Shown: positions 54,007 through 63,240 of the stretch, piece after piece
Numbering within the stretch: position 1 is the stretch's first letter
Layout: every line of letters starts with the position of its first letter
Origin: Candidatus Jettenia caeni
Lineage (GTDB): Bacteria > Planctomycetota > Brocadiia > Brocadiales > Brocadiaceae
DNA: 64,000 nucleotides
NCBI GenBank assembly: GCA_000296795.1
Contig: BAFH01000003.1
Location: forward strand, 558,401 to 622,400
Direction: 5' to 3'
Translations under genes and position numbers: made by a program
Notes under the pieces: model-generated
Database searches by the model: none
Seen by the model: only the letters and a program-made list of their open reading frames with translations
Told to the model about the DNA's origin: nothing

Positions 54007-55055
54007 ATTCTCGGGATGAAATGACACCTAAGGAGAGATTACTGGCAGCCATACAGGGAAAGGAGATTGACAGGCTTTTGGTAAGCCCCCTGATTCTTAA
54101 CTTTGCATCCAGGAGTTTAAATCTGACTGTCAGGGACTTTTGTACAAATGGGAAGAATATGGGAGATGCCAACATTGCATGTTTTAAAAAATACCGGCAT
54201 GACATTGTGTATATCTTTTCTACCACTTCTACACTGGCTGAAGCTATGGGCACCAGAATGTACTTTCCAGAAGATGACGCACCACAGGTAGAAACTCCGT
54301 TTATACAAACGAGGGAAGACCTGAAAAAGCTCAAACCAGTAGACCCGGGAAAGGATGGCAGGATCCCCGTATACCTGGAAGCAATAAAACGATGTGTAGA
54401 TGCTATCGGGAATGATGTCTTTATCGTACCAGTTATCGGGGCACCGTTTACGACCTCAGCAGCCTTACGAGGAACGGAGAGATTTATAAAAGAACTCTAT
54501 ACAGATCCTGAATTAATACACACCCTGATGAGAGTTGCCACTCAATCGGTCAAAAACCTTGTCGATGCTTATGTAAGAGCCGGCGGTGTGCCAGTTACTG
54601 TTGAACCTATAGCTACCGGCTCGATGATAAGCGAAAAACATTTTAGAGAATTTGTCTTGCCCTATCTTAAAGAGGTGTACTCACACATCCATTCTTACAA
54701 CCTTCCGGGTGTGCTCCATATCTGTGGAAAGACAAAAAGGGTAATACAATGCATGGCTGAAAGTGGAGCCGACATCCTGAGTATTGATACTATCGATCTT
54801 TTAGAAGCTAAGGAATTAGTAGGAGAGCAGGTTTGTTTAATGGGAAATCTGAGTCCTGCTGATGGCATGCTGAAAGGAAATCCGGAGATTATAACTGCTA
54901 TGGTCAAGGATTGCCTAGCAAAGGCAGCAGACAATCCGAAGGGATATGTGGTAGCTACAGGATGCGAGGTTCCTATAAAAACACCTCATGAGAATATGAT
55001 TGCATTTCTCGAGGCAGGAAGAAGATTTGCCCGGCTTCCAATTAACTTGAATTAG
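54003..55055 (+). CDS. URO-D/MtaA-type corrinoid methyltransferase 1
   Basis: 350 aa. Uroporphyrinogen-decarboxylase fold; MtaA-like zinc site ligands H-x-C in VLHICGKT and a C-terminal Cys in VATGCEVPIKTPHENM. It lacks the arginine-rich substrate pattern of true UroD, so it is a methyltransferase acting on the corrinoid protein whose stop codon it overlaps. It could be the substrate demethylase (as in O-demethylases) or the one that passes methyl to tetrahydrofolate. Which is which with respect to the next gene cannot be read directly. Confidence 0.9.
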   Translation: MNSRDEMTPKERLLAAIQGKEIDRLLVSPLILNFASRSLNLTVRDFCTNGKNMGDANIACFKKYRHDIVYIFSTTSTLAEAMGTRMYFPEDDAPQVETPFIQTREDLKKLKPVDPGKDGRIPVYLEAIKRCVDAIGNDVFIVPVIGAPFTTSAALRGTERFIKELYTDPELIHTLMRVATQSVKNLVDAYVRAGGVPVTVEPIATGSMISEKHFREFVLPYLKEVYSHIHSYNLPGVLHICGKTKRVIQCMAESGADILSIDTIDLLEAKELVGEQVCLMGNLSPADGMLKGNPEIITAMVKDCLAKAADNPKGYVVATGCEVPIKTPHENMIAFLEAGRRFARLPINLN

Positions 55056-55119
55056 GTATTCATAAATTCTATTCAAGAACGTTATTGATAGGAAACTCTT
55101 TTCGAATCTCTTAATAACT

Positions 55120-56151
55120 ATGATAGAAAAAGAAAGACTTCTTAAAGTTCTTCAAGGCAAGCATGCCGATAGAACCCCCGTTATTTGTCCGGGTGGTATG
55201 ATGACTATGGCTAGCAGAGAGGTTATGGTAAAAACAGGTTGCCGATGGCCAGCAATCCATAGGGATGCGAAAAAAATGGCTGAACTTTCGATTGCTATGC
55301 ATAATGAAACAGGAATGGAGAATCTGGGTATTCCTTTTTGCATGACTGTAGAAGCTGAAGCTTTGGGTGGAGAGGTGGAGGACGGTGACGAGATTACGGA
55401 GCCTAGTATGGTTCATTATCCATTGAAGTCAGTAAAACAGTGGAGGGATCTAAAAGAAATCGATCCGTATAAAGATGGACGTCTTCCAACAATTCTTGAA
55501 TGTACAGCAATTGTAAGCCAAAAGATTCCAGACGTCCCTGTCATAGGTAATTTAGTCGGTCCTTTCAGTCTTGCTACCTCTCTGATTGATGCAATGATAC
55601 TGTTTAAAGCACTCAGACAGGAACCTGAAGATGTTCACGGTTTACTCTCATTTTTGATAAAGAACAGTATCAAGTATGGTGAGGCGCTTATCAAAAACGG
55701 CGCTGATCTTATTGTGATATCCGATCCTTCTGCAACTGGTGAGATACTCGGACCAAAACTATTCAAAGAGTTTGCAATTCCATATTTGAATAGAATGATA
55801 AACCATATCCATATGTTTGAGAAACCCGTTATCGTACATATATGTGGAGATATAAGCGCTATCTACGGCCCTCTCAATGAGCTTGGCGCTGAATGCATAA
55901 GTGTAGACTCTGCAGTAAACATAAAAGAGGCAAGGGCTATGATTCCAGGAAAAAAGCTTATGGGTAATGTAAGTACTATACTCTTACAAAATGGTCCCAT
56001 TAACACGATACAAAAGATATCAAAAAATCTTTTAGATTTCGGTATCGATATCCTTGCCCCGGCATGCGGTCTCAGTGCTAAAACGCCCGTTAGACATATA
56101 AAAGCTATGACAGAAATGGTAGCATCCAACTCTTATAAGAACAATTGCTAA
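55120..56151 (+). CDS. URO-D/MtaA-type corrinoid methyltransferase 2
   Basis: 343 aa, paralogous to the preceding gene but diverged (start MIEKERLLKVLQGKHADRTP, typical of MtaA/CmuA relatives). Zinc ligands in VIVHICGDI and PACGLSAKTPVRHI. With MT1 and the corrinoid protein it makes a complete methyl-transfer set. The RBS is weak, and 64 bp of AT-rich DNA separate it from MT1. Methyl donor candidates include methoxylated aromatics, methanol and methylamines; the specific MtaB/MttB catalytic subunits are absent, which favours the O-demethylase-like model (inference). Confidence 0.88.
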   Translation: MIEKERLLKVLQGKHADRTPVICPGGMMTMASREVMVKTGCRWPAIHRDAKKMAELSIAMHNETGMENLGIPFCMTVEAEALGGEVEDGDEITEPSMVHYPLKSVKQWRDLKEIDPYKDGRLPTILECTAIVSQKIPDVPVIGNLVGPFSLATSLIDAMILFKALRQEPEDVHGLLSFLIKNSIKYGEALIKNGADLIVISDPSATGEILGPKLFKEFAIPYLNRMINHIHMFEKPVIVHICGDISAIYGPLNELGAECISVDSAVNIKEARAMIPGKKLMGNVSTILLQNGPINTIQKISKNLLDFGIDILAPACGLSAKTPVRHIKAMTEMVASNSYKNNC

Positions 56152-56160
56152 GGTAACTAT

Positions 56161-57849
56161 ATGACTCATCATGTAAAACTGACTTTTTATCCCTCCAGAA
56201 TAACAGGATCTGTACCAAAAGGAATTACGATCCTTGAGGCAGCAAGAAAGCTTGGTGTTACTATTGAAGGTCCGTGCGGTGGTACCGGGAAGTGCGGGAA
56301 GGACCTTGTACAGATAAGAGTAAATAAGACCCTTACTACAGCGCTTGCCTGCAGAACTGTCGCAGAAACTGACATGGAAATTATCATCCCTTGTTATGAA
56401 AAGAAGACCATGAAGATTGTTGATGGCTTTTATACAGAGAATACAAGGAAACGAAATATCAATCCTTCTGTATGGAAAGATATGTTTTATAATGATCAGG
56501 GTGCTTGTTTTACAAAGGTATACATGAACGATAGACCCGTAGCTATTGAAGAGGGTGATACGGGATCTCAGATGTATGGAATTGCTTTAGACATTGGTAC
56601 AACAACATTAGTAGCATCACTTGTTAACCTTATCAATGGTGAAATAGCAGGCGCTGCTTCAACACTGAATCCCCTCGTATATTATGGTCATGATGTTATG
56701 TCACGGATAAAGTATTCAACATCACATCATGATGGCCTTCTCAGAATGCACAAAGAGCTTATATCCGCTATTAATCTTTTAATTTCTTTTGTATCATCTG
56801 AAAAAGGTGTAAAGCCAGAAAATATCTATCAAATCGTAGCATCCGGTAATACTACGATGCAGCATATCTTTTTAAATAAGGAAATCAAGGGAATTGGTGA
56901 GTATCCATATAAGGCTGAGGTGCTTAATACCTTTACCACGACAGCGAAAGAGCTTTCTATTCATAGAGCAGTATATGCCACAGTAACAACCCTTCCCTGT
57001 ATTTCAGCCTATGTTGGCGGGGATATAGTTTCCGGTCTTGTAGCTATTGACCATATGGTACACGGGCAGGCAAACCTGTATGCGATATCCAGAGATTTTA
57101 AAGATACTAAATTACCAGCCCTTTTTGTTGATATCGGCACCAATGGTGAAATGGTCCTTTTGCTGGAGAATGGAATGGTAGCGACATCCACTGCTGCGGG
57201 ACCGTGTTTTGAGGGGATGACCATAAGTTCGGGTATGAGAGCCGGAGAAGGTGCAATCGAGCATGTCTGTCTGGGAGATAAACTTTTCCTGGAAGTAATA
57301 GGGAATAGTCAGCCAAGGGGTATCTGTGGAAGCGGGCTTTTGGATATCGTTTCAGAACTTATACGGGTTGGACTTGTGAATTCTAAAGGGCGATTGCAGG
57401 GTAAGGAAGGCAATGGACTGCCTGAAGGGTATAAAAAATGTCTGTTCGAGAAAAACGGGAAACGGCATTTCCAATTATCAGATGACGTGGCAATATCACA
57501 GGAAGATATTCGGCAGGTTCAACTGGCGAAGGCGGCTATCAGGGCAGGTGTTGAGATTTTACTTGCCACCTGCAATAGGAAGCCAGAAGAACTTAGGGCG
57601 GTTATCATTGCAGGTGCATTTGGGTATCACTTGAAGCAAGAGAGTCTGTTCAGGGTCGGTTTTTTTCCGGAACTAAAAAATACAAGATTCTTTTTTGTTG
57701 GTAATTCAAGCCTGGAAGGCGCTGTAGGAATAATTCTGAATAAAGATTTAATAGATAAAGCAGCTCGTATTGCCAGCATTACACAGGTTATGGAACTCTC
57801 CCAAATTGCGGAATTTGAAGGCGTTTATATTAGGGAGATGCATTTTTGA
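56161..57849 (+). CDS. RACE protein (ASKHA ATPase, corrinoid reductive activator) with altered ferredoxin
   Basis: 562 aa. An N-terminal ferredoxin-like domain (C39, C45, C64) is followed by a linker and a large ASKHA ATPase (about 140-562: IALDIGTTTLVASLVNLING, FVDIGTNGEMVL, GICGSGLLDIVSEL, AGAFGYHLKQESL). Proteins of this kind (RamA, RACo) use ATP to drive electron transfer from low-potential reductant to inactivated Co(II) corrinoid. The third cluster cysteine, expected in CGKC, is Asp48 here (codon GAC, 56302-56304). It closes the FDH-corrinoid operon, 10 bp after MT2. Confidence 0.93.
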   Translation: MTHHVKLTFYPSRITGSVPKGITILEAARKLGVTIEGPCGGTGKCGKDLVQIRVNKTLTTALACRTVAETDMEIIIPCYEKKTMKIVDGFYTENTRKRNINPSVWKDMFYNDQGACFTKVYMNDRPVAIEEGDTGSQMYGIALDIGTTTLVASLVNLINGEIAGAASTLNPLVYYGHDVMSRIKYSTSHHDGLLRMHKELISAINLLISFVSSEKGVKPENIYQIVASGNTTMQHIFLNKEIKGIGEYPYKAEVLNTFTTTAKELSIHRAVYATVTTLPCISAYVGGDIVSGLVAIDHMVHGQANLYAISRDFKDTKLPALFVDIGTNGEMVLLLENGMVATSTAAGPCFEGMTISSGMRAGEGAIEHVCLGDKLFLEVIGNSQPRGICGSGLLDIVSELIRVGLVNSKGRLQGKEGNGLPEGYKKCLFEKNGKRHFQLSDDVAISQEDIRQVQLAKAAIRAGVEILLATCNRKPEELRAVIIAGAFGYHLKQESLFRVGFFPELKNTRFFFVGNSSLEGAVGIILNKDLIDKAARIASITQVMELSQIAEFEGVYIREMHF

Positions 57850-57945
57850 TAAACAACTCGCGTATATGAAAGGATTGTTTTCTTGCCATCAACGAGGAGT
57901 CACATCATACCTGTCTGGTAAACCAGATAGTAATCCGATTCTATA

Positions 57946-58130
57946 GTACTCTCTGTATGAAAACGAACATACCACATTCAACCCCAAAGGGGTGGAATGA
58001 TTTTAGAAGCCCCAGGCCGGGTGGCACGGACAAACGGGTTTGTCCGTGCTTATTTACTTACGTACATGGATATGGATTACAAAACACTGACAAACAAAGT
58101 TTGTCAGTACCACCCCAGGTACCGGTTTAC
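57946..58130. repeat. composite repeat region with strong hairpins
   Basis: Copy B of the ACCCC/GGGGT element (57946-58012), then GCACGGACAAAC-GG-GTTTGTCCGTGC (58024-58049; 12-bp stem, 2-nt loop) and ACTGACAAAC-AAA-GTTTGTCAGT (58086-58108). It lies between convergent operons (RACE and DUF4197), so the hairpins may terminate transcription from both sides. Confidence 0.7.
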
Positions 58131-58141
58131 AGAGTATGAAC

Positions 58142-58879
58142 TTATTGTGATACGTTCTTAAAAACCTCTCTGAGAAGTTTTGTTACTCTTGCTGCCGGGT
58201 CTTTACGGATTTTACTTTCTTCTTCACCTAATACGTAAAATAATCCATCAAGAGCCTTTTGTAATACATAATGATCCAAATCAAGCGCCATAAATTTTTT
58301 TACAAACGGGATAGATTCATATTTATCTACAACCTCGTTGTATTTTTTGGTGACATTATATTCAGCTAATGCCTCTTTTACTGTTGGTTGGTACTTCTCT
58401 GCAAGTTTGCTATACGTCTTTTCTTTAAGATAATCAGTGGCAGCTGTATCGCCACCTTTATAAACTGTTAGTACATTTTCAAACGTCATATCGAAAATTG
58501 CATCAAGAAATATATCCTTAGCTTCCGGCGCTGCTTTTTCTGCAGCTCTATTCATACTTAAAATAAACTCATCAAGTTTCTCTCCTGCGCCTATCGTACG
58601 CAGGGTTTTATCAAGTATTTCGAATTTTTCAGGTAGCAATATCTTAATCGATTCATTGTTAAAATACCCATTAGGTTTGCCCGTTGTTTTAATTGCATTC
58701 TGAATGCCAACCTTGAGGGCTTCTTTTAATCCAGAGACGATCTTTTTATCACTGAGGTGTTTTTGAGGGTTAAAAATTTCAGAAAGCCAATCAAATTGAG
58801 CGGAAGCCTTGAATGCCGTAATGAGAATAAAAAAGAGAATTACGAAGGATTGAAAAAACTTTTTTTGTAGTAATTTCAT
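58142..58879 (-). CDS. DUF4197 domain secreted protein
   Basis: 245 aa. Signal peptide about 1-28 (...ILITAFKASAQ). The mature part matches DUF4197: KKIVSGLKEALKVGIQNAIK, GYFNNESIKILLPEKF, KPL-like EKFEILDKTLRTIGAGEKLD, FMALDLDHYVLQKALDGLFY. All-helical periplasmic protein of unknown function, found widely in Gram-negatives. Single gene; promoter in the 58880-59346 gap. Confidence 0.9.
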   Translation of the reverse strand: MKLLQKKFFQSFVILFFILITAFKASAQFDWLSEIFNPQKHLSDKKIVSGLKEALKVGIQNAIKTTGKPNGYFNNESIKILLPEKFEILDKTLRTIGAGEKLDEFILSMNRAAEKAAPEAKDIFLDAIFDMTFENVLTVYKGGDTAATDYLKEKTYSKLAEKYQPTVKEALAEYNVTKKYNEVVDKYESIPFVKKFMALDLDHYVLQKALDGLFYVLGEEESKIRKDPAARVTKLLREVFKNVSQ

Positions 58880-59346
58880 ATGTATCCCTTACTTTAATGA
58901 AAAGAATGATTAACAAATTCGGGATGATTAACTCATTTTTACTATAACTTTTTTACATCGGATATTCAATAAATAAGAATGATGAAATAAGAATTTATTC
59001 CCGTTTTTTTACAGGTTTATAGAATAATTTTCTAAAGCTTTAGAAAAATTTTCATCATAGGGGAAAAAATCACTCAAAATAAAGATACCCTGAAAATTAT
59101 TTAAATCTGATAGCAATCTCATAGATTTTGATATCATAACTTTTAAATCCTTGAATATTTAGATAATAATGCTTATTAGTTCTAAATATATTTTAAAGAT
59201 GTATTTACCAGTTAAAAATTTGTAAACATAAAGATGGTACAGTGTTTGCCTATTATGATAATCGCATAAATCTTGAGTGTATAGGAGTTGGTCCTTCTCA
59301 CGGGAAAATTATTTTATAAGAGAATTTTAGAAAGGGGGGGTATAGT
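58880..59346. other. AT-rich divergent promoter region
   Basis: 470 bp, very AT-rich, between DUF4197 (leftward) and the first DUF11 lipoprotein (rightward). A dyad TTTTCTAAAGCTTTAGAAAA occurs at 59027-59046. The rightward RBS is AAAGGGGGGG (59331-59340). No gene or RNA gene recognised. Confidence 0.45.
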
Positions 59347-60942
59347 ATGAAGTGGTTTGAATTGAATAAGTCGTATCTGGTTTTATTTGTAATATTTTTG
59401 TCAGGAATTTATGGATGTAGCTATAAAGGAACTGAGGTTGAAGAAAAACCGCCTTATGCACATGGGCATATCGAAGAAGAACCGCCACCCAGGCATCAGG
59501 TAATGCATAAACAGAAAGAGCCGGCTAAGGCAGAATCAGATATGCTGGTAATTATGGGAGCATTTCCCACAGGGGATCCGCACAGTAGTGTAATCCTTGT
59601 GGAAACAATGGTTCCTAGAATGGGTCAGGTTAATCAGCCATATGAATATCTTATCAAGGTTACCAATCTTACACAAGTACCCGTTAGAGATGTTGAAGTT
59701 GTTCAAACACTTTCAGAAAAATTCCAAATTAAGAAATCTGATCCTGAGATGCAAAAACCTCTCAAAGAGGGTGTTGCTAAATGGTTAATAGGGGATATTA
59801 ATTCGAAAGAGACTAAGGTAATAAGGGTCACCGGTGTACCTACGACAGAAGGTGAAATACCGTTTTGCACGACCGCAACGTACAACTTGCCGGAATTTTG
59901 TGTAACCCCGGTGATTGTGCAGCCGAAGTTAAGCCTTGCCAAACGTATGCCGTCTGAAGTTTTAATCTGTGATCCCATTCCTGTAACTCTTATCATAAGC
60001 AATACCGGTACTGGAGTTGCTCAAGATGTTCAGATTAAGGAATCTTTGCCTTCAGGATTAACAACTGCGGATGGTAAGGCGAGTATAATGCAGACAATTG
60101 GCTCGTTGCAGCCAAAAGAGTCACGTGAAGTTTCATTAACCCTTAAGGCAGAAAAGACCGGTCAGTATACCAATGTTGCAACAGCGTCTGGTGTGGGTGG
60201 ATTAAGTGCTGAATCTAATTCTACTACAGTTATCGTGAAACAGCCGATATTAGCAATTGAGAAAACAGGTCCCGAAAAGAGGTATGTAGGCCGAAAAATT
60301 ACTTACGATATTGAAGTTAGTAACGAAGGTGATGGCCAAGCAGCATCAACAGTTATTGAAGACACTATACCTGCCAATGCATCATTTGTAAGTGCAAGCA
60401 ATGGAGGTACATTTGCTGGCAATACTGTTAAATGGAATGTAGGGACTCTGCAACCTAAAGATTCTGAAAAAGTAAGTGTAACACTTCGTGCCGAAAGTAT
60501 AGGAAAGGCAGAAAACAAAGCGGTTGCAAAGGCCGTTTGTGCCGAGGCTGTATCTGCATCGGCTGTGACTCAGGTATTAGGTATACCCGCGATCTTACTT
60601 GAGGTAATAGATGTTGAAGATCCGGTTGCCGTTGGCGATTCTGTAACCTATGTGATAACGGTAACCAACCAGGGTTCTGATACAAGCACAAACACGGAGA
60701 TTACCTGTACATTAGAAGATACCATGCAATACGTATCATCAACTGGACCTACAAAGGCAATCGTAGAAGGGAAAGAGGTAAGTTTTGGTCCACTACCAAC
60801 GTTAGCCCCGAAAGCACAAGCAAGCTGGAAGCTTATCGTCAAGGCTGTGGATGAAGGCGATGTTAGACTTAAGGTTAGTTTGATGGAGGATTGTTTAGAG
60901 AGACCGGTTGAAGAAACAGAAGCTACTAACTTCTATCAATAA
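59347..60942 (+). CDS. DUF11-repeat surface lipoprotein 1
   Basis: 531 aa. Lipoprotein-like signal with Cys24 (SGIYGC), then a His/Glu/Pro-rich segment (about 35-65) and four or so Ig-like DUF11/OmcB-type repeats, each with a segment like VTNLTQVPVRDVEVVQTLSE, VSNEGDGQAASTVIEDTIPA or VTNQGSDTSTNTEITCTLED. Such repeat proteins are cell-surface or outer-membrane structural proteins (chlamydial OmcB relatives, planctomycete envelope proteins). The cysteines in the repeats may cross-link. Strong RBS. A paralogue follows after a terminator. Confidence 0.85.
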   Translation: MKWFELNKSYLVLFVIFLSGIYGCSYKGTEVEEKPPYAHGHIEEEPPPRHQVMHKQKEPAKAESDMLVIMGAFPTGDPHSSVILVETMVPRMGQVNQPYEYLIKVTNLTQVPVRDVEVVQTLSEKFQIKKSDPEMQKPLKEGVAKWLIGDINSKETKVIRVTGVPTTEGEIPFCTTATYNLPEFCVTPVIVQPKLSLAKRMPSEVLICDPIPVTLIISNTGTGVAQDVQIKESLPSGLTTADGKASIMQTIGSLQPKESREVSLTLKAEKTGQYTNVATASGVGGLSAESNSTTVIVKQPILAIEKTGPEKRYVGRKITYDIEVSNEGDGQAASTVIEDTIPANASFVSASNGGTFAGNTVKWNVGTLQPKDSEKVSVTLRAESIGKAENKAVAKAVCAEAVSASAVTQVLGIPAILLEVIDVEDPVAVGDSVTYVITVTNQGSDTSTNTEITCTLEDTMQYVSSTGPTKAIVEGKEVSFGPLPTLAPKAQASWKLIVKAVDEGDVRLKVSLMEDCLERPVEETEATNFYQ

Positions 60943-61013
60943 TACTGCCGAATTTGACGTATAGGTAGTTTAGGATTAAAGTTTGATTTTTCATAAATGT
61001 GCATTTTATTAAT

Positions 61014-61053
61014 AAAAAGCCGGGGCGTTTTTTAACGCAACGGCTTTTTTTAT
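61014..61053 (+). terminator. Rho-independent terminator after lipoprotein 1
   Basis: AAAAAGCCG (61014-61022) pairs with CGGCTTTTT (61041-61049), with an inner GCGTT/AACGC stem and a downstream T-run. It lies 72 bp after the stop of the first DUF11 gene. Confidence 0.88.
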
Positions 61054-61118
61054 TTATAAAAGATGTATCAATGCTATATGTTTACATTTTTAAATTTTTT
61101 AATAAAAGGATTATATGT

Positions 61119-62708
61119 ATGAATAGAGGGTATGGGGTAAATTCTTTACTATTTTTATTACTTACCTTAACAACGAGTATATGTAGTTGTGGATATCAAA
61201 GAAGTGGTACCAGAGAAGATACGAAGATGTATGCATATGGCCATTCGGGAGATACATTATCATCATCTGCAAGCCGCAAATATCTGTCTACAGAAAGAGA
61301 TACAAATAAACGTGGAACTTACGATACATTTACTGCTGGCAATAAAAGTCACGGTGTTATCTTTATAGAGAAGCATGTTCCTTCGGAAGTCCGTGCCGGA
61401 CAACTTTTTAATTATAGTATTAACGTTACGAATGTTACAGATATGAACATAAAAGACGTTGAGTTAATTGAAACAATTTCCCATAAGTTCAAGGTAGAAA
61501 ACTCGATTCCTAAAATGAAAGACAATATAAGGGAAGGTGCTGCGCAATGGTTTGTAGGAAATTTAGGTCCTCGAGAGACCAAAGTAATTCGAATTACGGG
61601 AATTGCTATGGAAACAGGGGAGATACCTTTTTGCACGGATATTGCATATAAATTACCGCCGTTTTGTGTTACTACAACAGCGGTAGAACCAAAACTGAAT
61701 CTCACCAGGCGCATGCCTTCCGAGGTTATGATGTGTGATACAATACCAGTAACTTTTGTCGTAAGCAATACGGGTACAGGTGTTGCCAGAGATATTCAGA
61801 TTAAGGAAACTTTGCCACCAGGGTTAAGTACCGTAACCGGTGAAACGAACGTAATTCAAGAGATAGGTGCATTACGAGCGGGAGAATCACGTGAGGTTTC
61901 GTTAACCCTTAAGCCGGGCAAAACTGGTAGATATACCAATACTGCAACGGCTACTGCGGAGGGTGGATTAAGCGCCAAATCTAACGCAGCTACAGTCTCC
62001 GTAAGAAAACCAGTATTGGCAATTACAAAGACAGGTCCCGATAAGAGATTCATTGGTCGAAAGATTACCTATGATATTGTTGCAAGCAATAAGGGCGATG
62101 GGCCAGCAGTATCAACAAGTATTGAGGATATCATACCTGATGAGACATCGTTTGTAAGTGCGAGCGACAGAGGTTCATTAACCGGAAAAAATGTTTCATG
62201 GAACTTGGGAACTTTACAACCTCAGGAGTCTAAAAAAGTAAGTGTAACACTTCGCGCTGAGAGTAAAGGAAGGGTAATAAACAGAGCAATGGTAAAGGCC
62301 GTTTGTGCCGAGCCTGTCTCTGCATCGGCTATAACTGAGATCCTGGGTATTCCGGCAATTCTTCTTGAAGTAGTTGATACCCTGGACCCAATAGAGGTTA
62401 ATGAAACCGAGGCATATATTATTACGGTGACTAACCAGGGTTCAGATGTTAGTACAAACATCAAAATTACATGCACGTTAGAGGACTCAATGCAATATGT
62501 ATCATCAACCGGACCCACAAGGGGAATCGTAGAAGGGAAAGAGGTAAGTTTTGGTCCACTACCAACATTAGCCCCGAAAGCGCAAGCAAGCTGGAAGGTT
62601 ATTATCAAAGCACTGAATCCCGGAGATGTTCGGTTTAAGGTCAGCATGATTGAGGATTGTCTTGCCAGACCAGTTGAAGAGACGGAAGCAACGAATTTTT
62701 ATAAATAG
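61119..62708 (+). CDS. DUF11-repeat surface lipoprotein 2
   Basis: 529 aa from the ATG at 61119 (the frame is open to 60999, across the terminator, so the upstream start is unlikely). Cys24 (TSICSC) aligns with Cys24 of the paralogue. The same repeat order follows, with the last repeats most similar (VTNQGSDVSTNIKITCTLED, then GPTRGIVEGKEVSFGPLPTL). An arisen-by-duplication pair; the Ser/Lys-rich N-terminal region differs. Probably outer-membrane or cell-surface structural protein. Confidence 0.85.
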   Translation: MNRGYGVNSLLFLLLTLTTSICSCGYQRSGTREDTKMYAYGHSGDTLSSSASRKYLSTERDTNKRGTYDTFTAGNKSHGVIFIEKHVPSEVRAGQLFNYSINVTNVTDMNIKDVELIETISHKFKVENSIPKMKDNIREGAAQWFVGNLGPRETKVIRITGIAMETGEIPFCTDIAYKLPPFCVTTTAVEPKLNLTRRMPSEVMMCDTIPVTFVVSNTGTGVARDIQIKETLPPGLSTVTGETNVIQEIGALRAGESREVSLTLKPGKTGRYTNTATATAEGGLSAKSNAATVSVRKPVLAITKTGPDKRFIGRKITYDIVASNKGDGPAVSTSIEDIIPDETSFVSASDRGSLTGKNVSWNLGTLQPQESKKVSVTLRAESKGRVINRAMVKAVCAEPVSASAITEILGIPAILLEVVDTLDPIEVNETEAYIITVTNQGSDVSTNIKITCTLEDSMQYVSSTGPTRGIVEGKEVSFGPLPTLAPKAQASWKVIIKALNPGDVRFKVSMIEDCLARPVEETEATNFYK

Positions 62709-62800
62709 TTTTTGCTGTGCATAAAAATAGCTTTTTGAATTTTCTTTATTCCCAAATGCTTGTATTTAGTCTTCTTGCGGGCTCAATTTTGCAAATTGGC

Positions 62801-63240
62801 GTGCCCAGCGAAGGGTAGTGCTTACTAACGGGTGAAAGACCTGTCATGGTAAAAGCCAGAAGCCATGTAGCCAGGATGGCAGGGGGTGAGGGAAACGTTA
62901 CCTTCTGAAGCCCATCGACAAAGGCCGCTCTAAGGCGGGTGAGCAACTCTCCGGGTTGTAACGAATGCGAACGGAGAAGTAGCCTCGTAACAAATGAGAA
63001 CCACTGGCCGAGCCTGTCAATGTGAGGTGAAGGCAAGATTCTTATCCAGGAACTGGCAATAAGGGAGAAGGACAGAGAGAAAGAAGGACGTGAGGAATTT
63101 CTGGAAGAGATAAGGCAGGAACTTCTCCAACGGTGGATAATGCCTTGTTGAGAAGAGAGCAGGAAAGCCGTATGAGGGAAAACCTCACGTACGGTTTGAC
63201 GAGAAGATACTGGAAATAGGGTATGGTTGTGATCATGTGA
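62801..63240 (+). mobile_element. ORF-less group II intron (or intron remnant)
   Basis: Bases 63165-63197 fold as a group II intron domain V: stem AAGCCGTA/TACGGTTT with the AGC triad, a CG bulge, upper stem TGAGG/CCTCA and a GAAAA loop. Upstream DNA looks like domains I-III (GGGTGAAAGACCTGTCATGG at about 62831, GTAGCCAGGATGGCAGGGGG). The 5' end GTGCCCAGCG near 62801 is close to the GUGYG consensus. A short domain-VI-like hairpin follows domain V. No reverse transcriptase gene is present, so mobility would need an enzyme from elsewhere. Ends are approximate. Confidence 0.7.

Noticed and set aside
57957-58139. 60-codon frame over the hairpin block
   Set aside because: It consists of repeat DNA with strong inverted repeats and no ribosome site.
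60999-61118. Upstream start for the second DUF11 lipoprotein
   Set aside because: It would run through a strong terminator hairpin and hide the lipoprotein signal.
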